Shown here: positions 1-11,423 of the stretch, piece by piece
Layout: every line of letters begins with the position of its first letter
Position numbering within the stretch: position 1 is the first letter of the stretch
Source: Microcebus murinus
Lineage: Eukaryota; Chordata; Mammalia; Primates; Cheirogaleidae
Direction of reading: 5' to 3'
Assembly (NCBI RefSeq): GCF_040939455.1
Contig: NC_134129.1
Coordinates: 18,171,001 to 18,235,000, forward strand
DNA: 64,000 nt
The notes under the pieces: generated by a model
The model's database searches: none
The model's input: only the letters and a program-made list of their open reading frames with translations
Told to the model about the DNA's origin: nothing
Program-made: the position numbers and the translations under genes

Positions 1-81
1 CCAGATATTCTGCCACAGCACTCACTCTAGCCTGGGCAACAAAGTGAGACTCTGTCTAAAAAAAAAAAACAAAAAAAAAAA
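1..81 (+). repeat. Alu-type SINE, 3' end only
   Basis: The window opens inside a plus-strand SINE. The right-monomer end (actctagcctgggcaac, then gagactctgtct) runs into an A-rich tail. The 5' part lies outside the window. Confidence 0.9.
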
Positions 82-879
82 CTGCATGCTTTTCTACTGT
101 CAAACTGGAGGGAAAGTTAAAAAAAAAAAAAAAAAAGGGGGAGGGGGAGAAAGGGCATTTATTGAAACCTTAAAATCTGTACCCCCATAATATGCCAAAA
201 TAAAAAAAAATAAGAAAAATAGTTTTTAATTTATATATATAAAAACAAAAAAATGGGGAAAAAAAACTACATGCTTTATAATGTAAAATACAGGGTGCCC
301 CAAATAACAACAAAGTTCTCTCCAAAGTTGACTGTTTGCAAGGACTAATGCGGGTCTTTTTTTTTTTTTTGCTGCACTCCTCCAAAAAACTATTCCTGAG
401 CAAGCTGCAACGCACACAAACATCTTTTTTTTTCTTCCTAAGGAATGCACTCCCAGCGGCGTGCTCCCTGGGCTAAACCTCCAACACTTTCCCCCTCTCC
501 ATCACCTCCCAGACATGCAGCCCGCGCACACCCATCTGCTCCAAACTGCGGGGTTTCGCAACCTGAGGACGAGGCGCGCGCGCGCCCACGCGCGTGCACG
601 ACCTACCACTTGCGCAAAGCCCAACCTGGAGAGCAGACCAAATAATTCCCCTTTTTTAAATTATTTTTTATTTTTTTATTATTTTTTTTTTCTTTTCCCA
701 TTTTTCTTTTCTTTTCTTTTCTTCTTCACCTGGAAGTCCTTAACATTTCTCCAAATTCCAGCCCCCCCCCCTTTTTTAAAAAACCAAATAGCTGGGAAGG
801 GTGTCATCGCTCCAATCTCTCTCTCTGTCTCTTCCTCCCCCTGCCCTGTAGGTCAAGTTCACTGTCAAGGCCAGGTCTG
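82..879. other. A/T-rich stretch, no gene seen
   Basis: Dominated by A and T homopolymer runs, with a short CpG-dense patch near 570-600. If the CpG island to the right is the ATP10D promoter, this is the start of its first intron on the minus strand. Reading frames here are composition artefacts. Confidence 0.6.
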
Positions 880-1009
880 CAGCGCTGGAGCCACGTGGCC
901 CGCCCTGACCACGGCTGGGGGCCGGCGGGGCCGGGAAGCGGGGCAGGGAAACGGGAAGCGGGAAGGGGCGCGGGCGGGCGGCGGGCGGCGGGCCGGGCCT
1001 CGCTCTTAC

Positions 1010-1175
1010 CGGGTGCCCCCTCCTCCTCCTCGCGGGCGCTCATCGCGGCATGACGATCGCGGTCCGGGCGCCGGAGCAGAGCCCAGCGCGGGCCCGGAGA
1101 GCCGGAGCCGGTTACGCTTCCAGGGCAGCAGCCATCTGCCTTTGCAAAGCAAAAATTTTAAAAATTAAAAAAATT
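1010..1175 (-). other. ATP10D: Candidate first exon of ATP10D (mostly 5'UTR)
   Basis: On the minus strand a GC-rich segment ends at 1010 and is followed by GTAAGA, a near-consensus donor (G|GTAAGAGC). It contains short upstream reading frames and one ATG at 1043 that stays open to the donor with an acidic start (MSAREEEEGAPG). The transcription start is not defined, so the upper bound is a guess placed beside the T-rich tract at 1154-1195. It could be a purely non-coding leader exon, which is how I remember human ATP10D exon 1. Confidence 0.4.
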
Positions 1176-1300
1176 AATTAAAAAAAAAAAAAAAAGTCAG
1201 TTTCCGGCTCCCCAAAACTCTCCGCAGCAGCAGCAGCAGCAAGCAGCAAGCAGGCGCCCGAGCCGGCTGCGCCCACAGCGCACTTCTGCTTCTCCTCCTG

Positions 1301-1469
1301 CCCCGCCCCCTGCACCGGGACAGCCAATCGCCTGCAGCCCCGCCCCTGTGATGTAAATGAGGGGCGTGGCCTGAATAAAAAAGGGGCTGCCGGGCCCCGC
1401 CCCGCTCTGCCGGGACAAGCCAATCGCCTGCCGTCCCGCCCCCCCGTGACGTAAAGGGGGCGGGGCCTG
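1301..1469. promoter_or_regulatory. Tandemly duplicated CCAAT-GC-CRE-GC promoter module
   Basis: Two imperfect ~70-bp modules (1301-1371 and 1396-1469) share the same order: GC box, CCGGGACA, CCAAT, GC box, CRE-like octamer, second GC box ending in GGCCTG. Matching elements are offset by 95-98 bp. Copy 2 has the consensus-like TGACGTAA and copy 1 has TGATGTAA. Confidence 0.65.
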
Positions 1470-1821
1470 TCAGCTGCTGGGCTGCCCACCTCCAGCTGTT
1501 GGACAGAGCTGCTGCCTGCGTGCCCAGCCCAGGTTGCCCCAGTGACCACCTTGCAAGGACAGACTGCCCCGCCCCCTTCTACGGAGGGTCTGCTTGCTTC
1601 TAGTTTTGCTGCGGTTCTCACAATGCACTTCACTGACCTAAGCTTGAAACACTTGACTGTTATTTTTTTGGCAGGTGAAGAGATCAAAAAGTAAACATTT
1701 CATGTTACTGGACTTTTTCTTTTTTATTTATTTAAAATTTTATGTATTTACTTATTTACATTTTCTCTTCTTTTGAGCACAGTAGAACAAAGTGTAATTG
1801 TCTAATGTTACTGTTTTTATT

Positions 1822-1918
1822 TAAAAAGAAAAAGAAAAGAAAAGAAAAGAAAAGAAAAGAAAAGAAGAAAAGAAAAGAAAAGAAAAGAAAAGAAAGGAAA
1901 AGAAAAGAAGAGAAAAAG
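1822..1918 (+). repeat. (AAAAG)n microsatellite
   Basis: A near-continuous AAAAG array with a few interruptions. It keeps a frame open on both strands, giving lysine-rich or phenylalanine-rich artefactual ORFs. Confidence 0.9.
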
Positions 1919-2829
1919 ATCACAGTTCTGATTTGGTTACGGTGGTGGTTGTTTTGTTTTTCTCCTTGCTGTTCTAGTCCCTCTCTGAGGATGATGTGGC
2001 TTTTGTCCATGCACCTGCCAGGATCTGTTTGCTTACAATTCACAACTTTTACTTTTTTTTTAAATTTTACTCTTAAAATAAATTTCAGCAACCTCTTCGA
2101 TCTCTCAAAACTTCTGACCAACTCAGTTCTCTGAGCAGGAGAGGCAGGCCATTTAGAGAAGGCGGTACCAATAATTCAGAACAAAGCCTGACAATCACTG
2201 GCTGCTCATTGTTTTATCCTACTGAGAAAAAAATATATATATAAAAAAAAGTGAGGCATGAACCTCCACAACTCTCCTGTATTGTGCTTCTTCTATCTTT
2301 GGTTCTCTGAAATGTGTAGCAAAAGTGAAGACAACTAAATGATCTTGCAAACGCTTGACTGTTAATGAAACAGACACAGGAAACTGGTTGGGAGGCTGGA
2401 AGACTCTCAGACTAAGAGAAGCCAAACGAGTTCCAGCACCCACTGGGAATGTGTCTCTGCCAGATGAAGAGAAACAAGTTCTGGGTGTGGCTTCCTGCCA
2501 ATCCCCATGAGGGAAACCTCCTTCTTGCAGGCAGGGGCAAATCTCTAGAGCTTACTCAAAGCCAACGCTGGGAATAAACCCAGTCTAGAGGAGGGCACTG
2601 TCATTGCCATGGCCTCTGAAATTCCTGGACCTACTAGCAGCCATGTGACTGTCCCTAACATGATTTAATTTAAGATGAAACAAATTTCAACCTTCTTAGG
2701 GAGATTTAAAACCACAGTTGAGCTTCTCTGAAGTCCCCGATCAGCCTCAGCAGAAGGCCTTCATGGAAGTGTCACACCAGGACAACTCAGGCAGGTAGCT
2801 GGCATTTGCAGCCTGTTTGCGTTGCTCAA
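1919..2829. other. No recognised gene or repeat
   Basis: Unique-looking sequence between the microsatellite and a MER5-like remnant. No splice-framed coding exon or named repeat was recognised. Confidence 0.4.
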
Positions 2830-2995
2830 ATGAGTGGTTCCAATCAGCCACACATCAGAGTCAACCGGGGAGTTTGATGCCAAAGCCCCACCCCACCTAG
2901 GCCAATTAAACCGGAATCCCTGGGGGTGGAGCCCTGGGAATTTCTGTCTTATTCTCAAGCTCCCCTAGTGGAACAAGGGGTGGACAATCACTGCC
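2830..2995 (+). mobile_element. MER5-like hAT MITE remnant
   Basis: Starts near 'gagtggttccaatcagc' and continues with a cacatcagagtca block, a proline-codon-like CCCCACCCC stretch and a terminal aatcactgcc. This is the layout of eutherian MER5 (hAT-Charlie) elements. Assignment is by pattern memory. Confidence 0.55.
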
Positions 2996-3113
2996 TAACA
3001 TCTAAGTTATTGTCTTAGAGGAAAATCCGTGTTATATTTAAGTTAAAAAAAATTGTAGTAGCAGAATGATGTGAAACATTTTGTAATGGAACAACTTATC
3101 TGAATATATAGTC

Positions 3114-3448
3114 TTTTTTTTTTTTTTTTTTTTGAGACAGAGTCTCACTCTGTTGCCCAGGCTAGAGTGAGTGCCATGGCGTTAGCCTCGCTCACAGCAA
3201 CCTCCAACTCCTGGGCTCAAGCGATCCTCCTGCCTCAGCCTCCCGAGTAGCTGGGACTACAGGCATGTGCCACTAATGCCCATCTAATTTTTTGTATATA
3301 TACTTTTAGTTGGCCAATTAATTTCTTTCTATTTTTAGTAGAGACGGGGTCTCACTCAGGCTGGTTTCGAACTCCTGACCTTGAGCCATCCTCCAGCCTG
3401 GGCCTCCCAGAGTGCTAGGATTACAGGCGTGCACCACCACGCCCGGCC
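3114..3448 (-). repeat. Strepsirrhine Alu-type SINE
   Basis: Dimeric SINE in minus orientation, from poly(T) to cgcccggcc. Flanked by the direct repeat atatatagtc. Confidence 0.92.
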
Positions 3449-3467
3449 ATATATATAGTCTTTATAT

Positions 3468-3690
3468 TAGGGGTCCTCAAACTTTTTAAACAGGGGGCCA
3501 GGTCACTGTCCCCCAGACCGTTGGAGGGCCGTTGGAGAGTGCAGTGCACATTCCACACATGCGCACTGTGGGCCCGAGATGAGTCAGCAGCTAAGCAGGA
3601 CAGGCAGCGGTGGCAAAAACACCAGGCAGTCCGGATAAATGTCCTAGGCGGGTGGCATGTGACCCTCAGCCAGTAGTTTGAGGACCCCTG
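3468..3690. mobile_element. hAT-type MITE with 16-bp terminal inverted repeats
   Basis: Terminal repeats taggggtcctcaaact and agtttgaggacccctg bracket 223 bp. The first ~70 bp match, in inverse, the right end of the element at 56562-57164, so both belong to one family. The expected 8-bp target duplication is not clear. It resembles the horizontally acquired hAT elements reported from mouse lemur and bats. Confidence 0.75.
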
Positions 3691-3770
3691 CATATATTTG
3701 TATGGTTTAATATAGATATAGAAAATATGTGAAGATATACATCAAAATTGTTTTCTCAGAAAAGGATAGT

Positions 3771-4112
<342 letters not shown>

Positions 4113-4574
4113 GAAATGAAGGAAGGATAGTGAGGGGAGATTACTAGCTTTCTATTTATATCTGTATCATTTAACTGAATAAAAGGAGGACATATCCCTT
4201 CTACAATTTAAACATAATTAATCAAATTTTTAAAATTAATACTTATAAGTGCCATGAAGTTCACTGGGAATAACCACTATTAAAGCAGGCTTGTTTATTA
4301 TGTTTTGTTATTTTTTGTTGTGTTTTTCTGCTTGTAAATGTTCCTCTAACATCCAAATTATCCCTTAAGAGTTATTTCCATTTCATAAAAAGAAATAACA
4401 AGTCCATAAAATCCTTAATTTGTGACAATAGCTACTTAAATGTAAGTATTAACCCATGTATTCATTTCTAAGGTTAAAATTTATTTACTTTCTTTTAACT
4501 TCAGGAATGTATTCAATTTTTTGTATTGCTCATGACTTTTTTTTCAAAAACTCATATTCAAAGTATATGATATA

Positions 4575-4917
4575 GGCCAGGCACAATGGCTCACACCTGT
4601 AATCCTAGCCCTCTAGGAGGCCGAGGTGGACAGATCGCTCAAGGTCATGAGTTCAAAACCAGCCTGAGGGAGACCCCCGTCTCTACTAAAAAAATAGAAA
4701 AAAATGAATTGGCCAACTAAATATATATAGAAAAAATTAGCCGGGCATGGTGGTGCATGCCTGTAGTCCCAGCTACTGGGGAGGCTGAGGCAGGAGGATC
4801 GCTTGAGCCCAGGAGTTGGAGGTTGCTGTGAGCTAGGCTGACGCCATGGTACTCTAGCCTGGGCAACACAGTGAGATTCTGTCTCAAATAAATAAATGCA
4901 AAAAATAAAAAAACAAA
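4575..4917 (+). repeat. Strepsirrhine Alu-type SINE
   Basis: Full dimer in plus orientation ending in an AATAAATAAA-type tail. Target repeat tatatgatata on both sides. Confidence 0.92.
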
Positions 4918-4989
4918 ATATATGATATAGATGTGAGGACAGGTCATTTTTTTCAGCTGGAAAATTACTTGGATTCTCAAAACTAATAA

Positions 4990-5233
4990 CTTTATAATTA
5001 ATCACCAGTGGGAAGTATATGACATAGTAGACAAGTGCCTAGGTTTGACCTAGTTTTAAATCTTAGCTCTGCAAATTTTTAAATATATGATCTTGAGTAC
5101 CATCACTAAGCTCCACTGGTAAAATGCATCCAATAGTATCTACCTCAGTGTTATTAAGGCTGTATGAAGTCAGGTAGCTGAAGTGCTTATTACTGTGTAA
5201 AACACAATAATAGGTGCTTAATAAATGATAGTT
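4990..5233 (-). repeat. MIR remnant
   Basis: Degenerate but shows the MIR reverse layout: a ctacctcagtgttattaag block followed by a block ending gtgcttaataaatg. Confidence 0.45.
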
Positions 5234-5263
5234 TTCTACTCACTGACTTCTATTTTCCCACTC

Positions 5264-5595
<332 letters not shown>

Positions 5596-6064
5596 CCCAC
5601 TCTTTTCTTAAACATACTCAAGGATTAGTACAATACTAACAAAGAATTATCAGGAAACATTTTTATATAACAGTAAACACGATTGTTTCTATAACCAATA
5701 ATATTTCTTCCCTAGTTATATAAAAGAGAAGCATTCATTTTTCCTGTCCACTGCTCTAACATGTAATATGGTACGAAATATAGTTTATGTTTGTTAGACT
5801 CAAAATATTTCACACGAAACAGCATTTCCTAAAGTGACACACAAGCTGATTTCTCACGATTCATAATGAACCACTTCATTTTCTTTGTGTTTTATTAACA
5901 AGGCATGACTCAAGCCTACATTAAGACATTTCCCACGATCAGTTTTCTGACGAACTTTTGAACAACAACAGCAAAAGGATCAATGCCTTAGGCAATTGAA
6001 CTCATCCCTTATAGATAAGCCCTGATTTTAATAACATGATCACAGGATTTTCTTTTTTCTTTCC

Positions 6065-6275
6065 TTAATATTTGCTGAGTGTTAGTGAACATTTTCTGTT
6101 AAGCAGTGTAGACAGTGAACATAGTTTACATCTATGTTCTTCTTATCAGCCCTATGAAGTCATACTCTATTTAGAGATGAGAAATCTGAGGCTGAAAGAG
6201 CTAGAGCAACTTGCCCAAGATTGCAAGATAGATGAAACAGCTGGTCTGAGAACACACATTTTTAGCCCCAACACT
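6065..6275 (+). repeat. MIR remnant
   Basis: Shows the MIR core: gagatgagaaatctgaggc, then gagcaacttgcccaagatt. The ORF through it is incidental. Confidence 0.6.
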
Positions 6276-6574
6276 ACTGTGGGCTATGCAAGACACCTTT
6301 CAATGAATTAGGAAGATGCAGAGTAAATGATTTATCTTGGGAGGGGGTAAAATGATGGTATGATGTCTTACTGAGAGAGCCTAAATTCCCATATTTCTAG
6401 AAACAAGCAGAATATATACATTATCAGTACTAGCTGTAAACTTGGACCTTAATTTTATGTGTGTGCATTTTTTTTTCTAAAATAGGATTACATCTCCTTC
6501 CATTTATATTAGCAGAGTCCCTTTCTTTCCACAGAACAGTTTGGATTTCAGCCTTGTAAAAAAAAACCCTGACC

Positions 6575-6839
6575 GGCCAGGCATGGTGGATCATGCCTGT
6601 AATCCTAGCTCTCTGGGAGGCCGAGGCGGGAGGATCACTCAAGGTTAGGAGTTCGAAACCAGCCTGAGCAAGAGCGAGACCCCGTCTCTACTAAAAATAG
6701 AAAGAAATTAATTGGCCAAGTAAAAATATGTAGAATAAAAGTAGCTGGGCACAGTGGCGCATGCCTATAGCCCCAGCTACTCGGGAGGCTGAGGCAGGAG
6801 GATCGCTTGAGCCCAGTAGTTTGAGGTTGCTGTGAACTA
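6575..6839 (+). repeat. Alu-type SINE truncated at its 3' end
   Basis: Left monomer and most of the right monomer are present. The element stops at 'ttgctgtgaactaa' with no poly(A) tail and no obvious target repeat. The 3' end was either deleted later or never copied. Confidence 0.85.
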
Positions 6840-8274
<1,435 letters not shown>

Positions 8275-8332
8275 CAGATTCTTTAAAAAATACACATACA
8301 TATGCTTCTACTTTTATTTTTTGTATTTTAAC

Positions 8333-8771
8333 TGTTAGAGGCAAAGACCCTCAAAGACCCTCAACTCCCCTATGACTCGTCCTACGCACGGACTTTGCCC
8401 TGGAAAATTCCAGCTGTAGCTCCGAGAAGAATGCATTCCATGACGTGCTGACCACGGAATGCTCCAGGGAGTGCTGACTGCAATTGTTCCCGACCACCTG
8501 CTAGGTTGGAGATGAGTAACCAGTCAAAAACAGGATACTGATAAGACGCTGATTGGGGCTGATTAACCCAGACCCAAGCCTCATCGTCGCCCCACTCTAT
8601 TTTTTTGTTTCTACTTCCTTGTTTCTGTATGCTTATAAAACCTACTAAGAATCTAAGTAAAGCAGACCTTGACAACCCTTTGCTTGGTCTCGTTCCTTTC
8701 TCTCGCCCATCTCTTTCAGGCACGGTCCCCCTCACCCCCGCGAGTAACAGAAGGTCCCGCGGGCCGGGGCA
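8333..8771 (+). repeat. Retroviral 5' LTR
   Basis: 439 bp bounded by TG and CA. U3 contains a CRE-like ATGACGTG and a TATAAA at 8634-8639. AGTAAA near 8655 may be the poly(A) signal, since no AATAAA lies in the LTR. It differs from the 3' LTR at about 11 sites, mostly transitions. Confidence 0.95.
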
Positions 8772-8773
8772 AG

Positions 8774-8791
8774 TGGCGCCCAACGTGGGGC
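8774..8791 (+). other. Primer binding site, tRNA-Lys1,2 type
   Basis: The 18 bases TGGCGCCCAACGTGGGGC begin two bases after the LTR. They match the primer site used by type D betaretroviruses and HERV-K-like elements, and differ from the proline sites usual in gammaretroviruses. Confidence 0.9.
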
Positions 8792-8889
8792 CCGAGGTAC
8801 GGACCTTTGTCGGGTGACACCGCGGAGCACTCTTCGGCCGAAGGAAACCCTACAGAGACCCTCGTTCTGCCGCTCACAGAGTCGATGGT

Positions 8890-8898
8890 CTGGTGAGT
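8890..8898 (+). promoter_or_regulatory. Major retroviral splice donor
   Basis: CTG|GTGAGT, with GT at 8893-8894, lies in the leader 33 bp before the gag ATG. With the acceptor at 11415-11416 it would produce a spliced env message. Confidence 0.7.
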
Positions 8899-8925
8899 AA
8901 ATTTTTACATTGTCACCCCATCGAG

Positions 8926-9324
8926 ATGGGCCATTCATTGTCTAAAGAGGCCGTTTTTATTAAGGATCTCAAGGCCTCACTCAGAGAGAGAGGAATTAGA
9001 GTTAAGAAAAAAGACTTAGTAAAGTTTTTTGTATTCATTGATCGTGCTTGTCCTTGGTTTATTATTGGTGGACCTGAGATTCACCCACACAAATGGCAAA
9101 AAGTAGGTAGAGATTTAAACGATTTACTTCTAAATCAAGGCCCAGATGCCGTCCCTGGATCTGTTTTTTCGTACTGGGGACTAATCAGAGATATTGTTGA
9201 AGGGGCAGATTCAGACCCCAATAAAAAGCAGCTGCTCTCAGTAGCAGAATTCTGCCTCCGACCCGTGTCACGGTCCGCTTCGAAAACGTCTTTAGGAGTG
9301 GCTGAAGGGTCGGCCCCCCCCTGA
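8926..9324 (+). pseudogene. gag: gag fragment: matrix domain
   Basis: An ATG at 8926 opens a reading frame of about 132 codons starting MGHSLSKE, so a myristoylation glycine is present at position 2. The first ~100 residues have the layout of type D/betaretroviral matrix: a basic patch GIRVKKKDL, then a CPWF motif, then FSYWGLIRDIVEG. In that family the matrix directs assembly and membrane targeting of the Gag precursor. The last ~30 residues are unlike Gag and the frame ends at TGA 9322. Capsid and nucleocapsid are absent, removed by the first internal deletion. The upstream GTG-led extension of the frame lies across the splice donor and is not the start. Confidence 0.85.
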
Positions 9325-9369
9325 TAATCCTAAAAAATCAACATGCCCTTCCCAGCCATCGCCTCTAAC

Positions 9370-9876
9370 CGAGGTGCTTCCTGCCCTGGCTCTTCTGATC
9401 TCTATTGGGTCCAAGCTATCACCAAAAAATGACCCACCCTGCGGTTAAAGTTAGATGGTAAACTTTTTGAGGGCCTTCTTGATTCTGACGCCGATTCCAC
9501 AGTTATTGCCCAGGACGCCTGGCCCCAATCATGGCCACTGCAGCCTTCCCTTACGCTCTTACAAGGCATAGGACAGTCTAATAATACTCTCCAGGGCTCA
9601 AAAATTTTAACATGGGAAGACCCTGAGGGAAACAAAGGCACCACTCAACCCTTTGTAGTCCCAATCCTGCCTGTTAACTTATGGGGGCGTGATATCCTTG
9701 CACAAATGAATGTCATTATGTGCAGCCCCAATGAAGTTGTAGCCAGCCAAATTCTTAAACAGGGATTCCTCCCAGGACAGGGCTTAGGCAAGGAGGGTCA
9801 GGGACTAAGAGCACCCCTAACCACCCTCCCTAAGTCAGACAGATCAGGACTAGGGTCCAAAGACCATTTTTCATAA
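9370..9876 (+). pseudogene. pro: dUTPase tail and protease with G-patch
   Basis: Frame 1 reads a short dUTPase C-terminus (NRGASCPGSSDLYWVQAI), a TGA at 9430-9432, then about 148 open codons to the TAA at 9874. The retroviral aspartic-protease core is clear, with the active-site block at 9475-9500 reading LLDSDADS. The position normally held by Gly after the catalytic Asp-Thr/Ser is Asp, which should abolish activity. WGRDIL marks the second conserved helix. A G-patch (GFLPGQGLGKEGQGL) follows, a feature of betaretroviral proteases. Most of the dUTPase upstream is deleted. In the intact family this protein, made by frameshifting, matures Gag and Pol. Confidence 0.85.
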
Positions 9877-10637
9877 GGGCCATTGATCCCCCTGCACTTC
9901 AGGCAGATAAAATCACTTGGAAGAGTGACTCACCTGTCTAAATCGATCAGTGGCCCCTCCCATCTAACAAGCTAGCCGCAGCTACAGCGTTGGTGCAGAA
10001 ACAATTAGCTGCCGGACACATAGACCCCTCTACTTCACCATGGAACACCCCCATTTTTGTCATTCAAAAAAAGACTGGCAAGTGGCGGCTGCTACAAGAC
10101 GTGCGGGCTGTTAATCAAACAATGGTTCCCATGGGGGCACTCCAGCCTGGTTTGCCTTCGCCCGTAGCTATCCCCAGAGGCTACTATAAGATAGTCATTG
10201 ACCTGAAAGACTGCTTTTTCTCCATACCATTGCACCCAGATGACTGTAAGCATTTCGCCTTCAGTCTTCCGGTAGTAAATTGTATAGGACCCTCCCCGCG
10301 TTTCCAGTGGCGAGTATTGCCTCAAGGCATGGCCAACAGCCCTACCCTTTGCCAAAAATATGTAGCTCAGACAATTGATTCTTTTAGAATTCAACACCCT
10401 CAAATATATATAATTCATTATATAGATGACATTCTTTTTGCCAGAGCCGACGAGGCAACCTTACATCAAGTTACCATGCAGGTTGTCTCGGCCTTACAAG
10501 CTCGAGGCCTCCGCTTGTCCCCCGAAAAGATTCACCTGTTCCTAGGCTTTGAATTGTTCCCCAATAAGGTCCTCTCCCAAAAAGCACAGATCAGAAAAGA
10601 CTCTCTTCAATGCCTTAACGATTTTCAGCATTACTAG
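9877..10637 (+). pseudogene. pol: pol fragment: reverse transcriptase fingers and palm
   Basis: Frame 3 carries reverse transcriptase from its N-terminus, broken once by TAA at 9939-9941. The open part (9942-10637) shows the PSTSPWNTPIFVIQKK block, WRLLQDVRAVN, DLKDCFFSIPL with the first catalytic Asp, LPQGMANSP, and the YIDD box near 10417-10430. It ends in the thumb at LNDFQHY followed by TAG. Connection and RNase H domains are absent: the second internal deletion fuses this point to integrase in another frame. The chain is far shorter than a normal Pol and cannot function. Confidence 0.9.
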
Positions 10638-11400
10638 AGAACAGGCCAGAGAAATCGTCCGCCAATGCAGGGCTTGTTTTACCCTTCTCCCTGAGACACA
10701 CCTAGGAGTCAACCCTCGCGGCCTGATCCCTGGGGAGCTCTGGCAGATGGATGTCACTCATTACCCCCCTTTCGGAAAGCTTAAATATGTACATGTCTCT
10801 ATAGATACTTGCAGTGGATTTATCTTTGCTTCCCTACAAACAGGCGAGGCCACCCGCCACGTTATCAGCCATGTTATAGCCTGTCTTACCTCCCTCCCTC
10901 AGCCTAAAGTTATTAAGACTGACAATGGCCCGGGATATATCAGCTCCAATTTCAAAAGTTTTTGTGCTCAGTTAGGCATTAAGCATGTTACAGGCATTCC
11001 ATACAACCCTCAGGGCCAAGGTATTGTAGAGAGAGCTCATCAGACGTTAAAAAATACGCTCTCCAAACTACAATCGGGAGGAAGAATTTTATATCCCTTG
11101 ACAGGTAATTCCAAAACCCTGCTTAATCATGCCCTGTTCATTTTAAATTTTCTCAGCTTTGACACTGCCGGTAAAACGGCCACCGACCCCCTTTGGCACC
11201 CATCCACCACGGATACTTATGCACAGGCCTTATGGAAGGAGCCGCTTACAGGCAAATGGCTGGGGCCTGACCCTGTCCTCATATGGGGAAAAGGACATGC
11301 CTGCGTCTACGATACCCAGGCAGGAAACGCCAGATGGCTACCAGAGAGAGCGATTAAGTTATATAACCCACCCAGGGAATCCCCTGAGAAGAATTCTTAA
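10620..11400 (+). pseudogene. pol: pol fragment: integrase
   Basis: Frame 1 is open to the TAA at 11398. It starts at the deletion junction (about 10620-10635) and reads TREQAREIVRQCRACF, the CxxC half of the zinc-binding HHCC module; the two histidines are lost. The catalytic core keeps all three acidic residues: the Asp in WQMDVTHY, the Asp in IKTDNGPGY and the Glu in GIVERAHQTLK, with D,D-35-E-like spacing. The C-terminal DNA-binding region follows (GPDPVLIWGKGHACVYD, RWLPERAIKLY). The core reads as little damaged, but without its zinc module or precursor context it is not expected to integrate DNA. Confidence 0.9.
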
Positions 11401-11416
11401 TTCTGTTCTCTTCCAG
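11401..11416 (+). promoter_or_regulatory. Env splice acceptor
   Basis: A pyrimidine-rich run (ttctgttctcttccag) ends in AG at 11415-11416, eight bases before the env ATG at 11424. Confidence 0.65.
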
Positions 11417-11423
11417 AAATACA

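Larger units (their letters stand above)
880..1600 (-). promoter_or_regulatory. ATP10D: CpG island, probable ATP10D promoter
   Basis: A CpG-rich, GC-rich block holds several GC boxes, two CCAAT boxes (1324-1328 and 1420-1424) and two CRE-like sites (TGATGTAA at 1349-1356, TGACGTAA at 1447-1454). The assignment rests on synteny: in human 4p12 the neighbour on the 5' side of COMMD8, transcribed divergently, is ATP10D at a comparable distance. The minus-strand direction is supported by a good 5' splice site at 1010/1009 downstream of these boxes. No ATP10D coding sequence is present, so the gene name is an inference. An unrelated CpG-island promoter is the alternative. Confidence 0.55.

Noticed and set aside
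461..1168. 235-codon plus-strand ORF over the left CpG island
   Set aside because: Low-complexity F/S/P-rich translation through T-runs and GC-rich DNA, with no domain or splice support.
1742..2134. Lysine-rich ORF and its antisense
   Set aside because: Product of the (AAAAG)n microsatellite.
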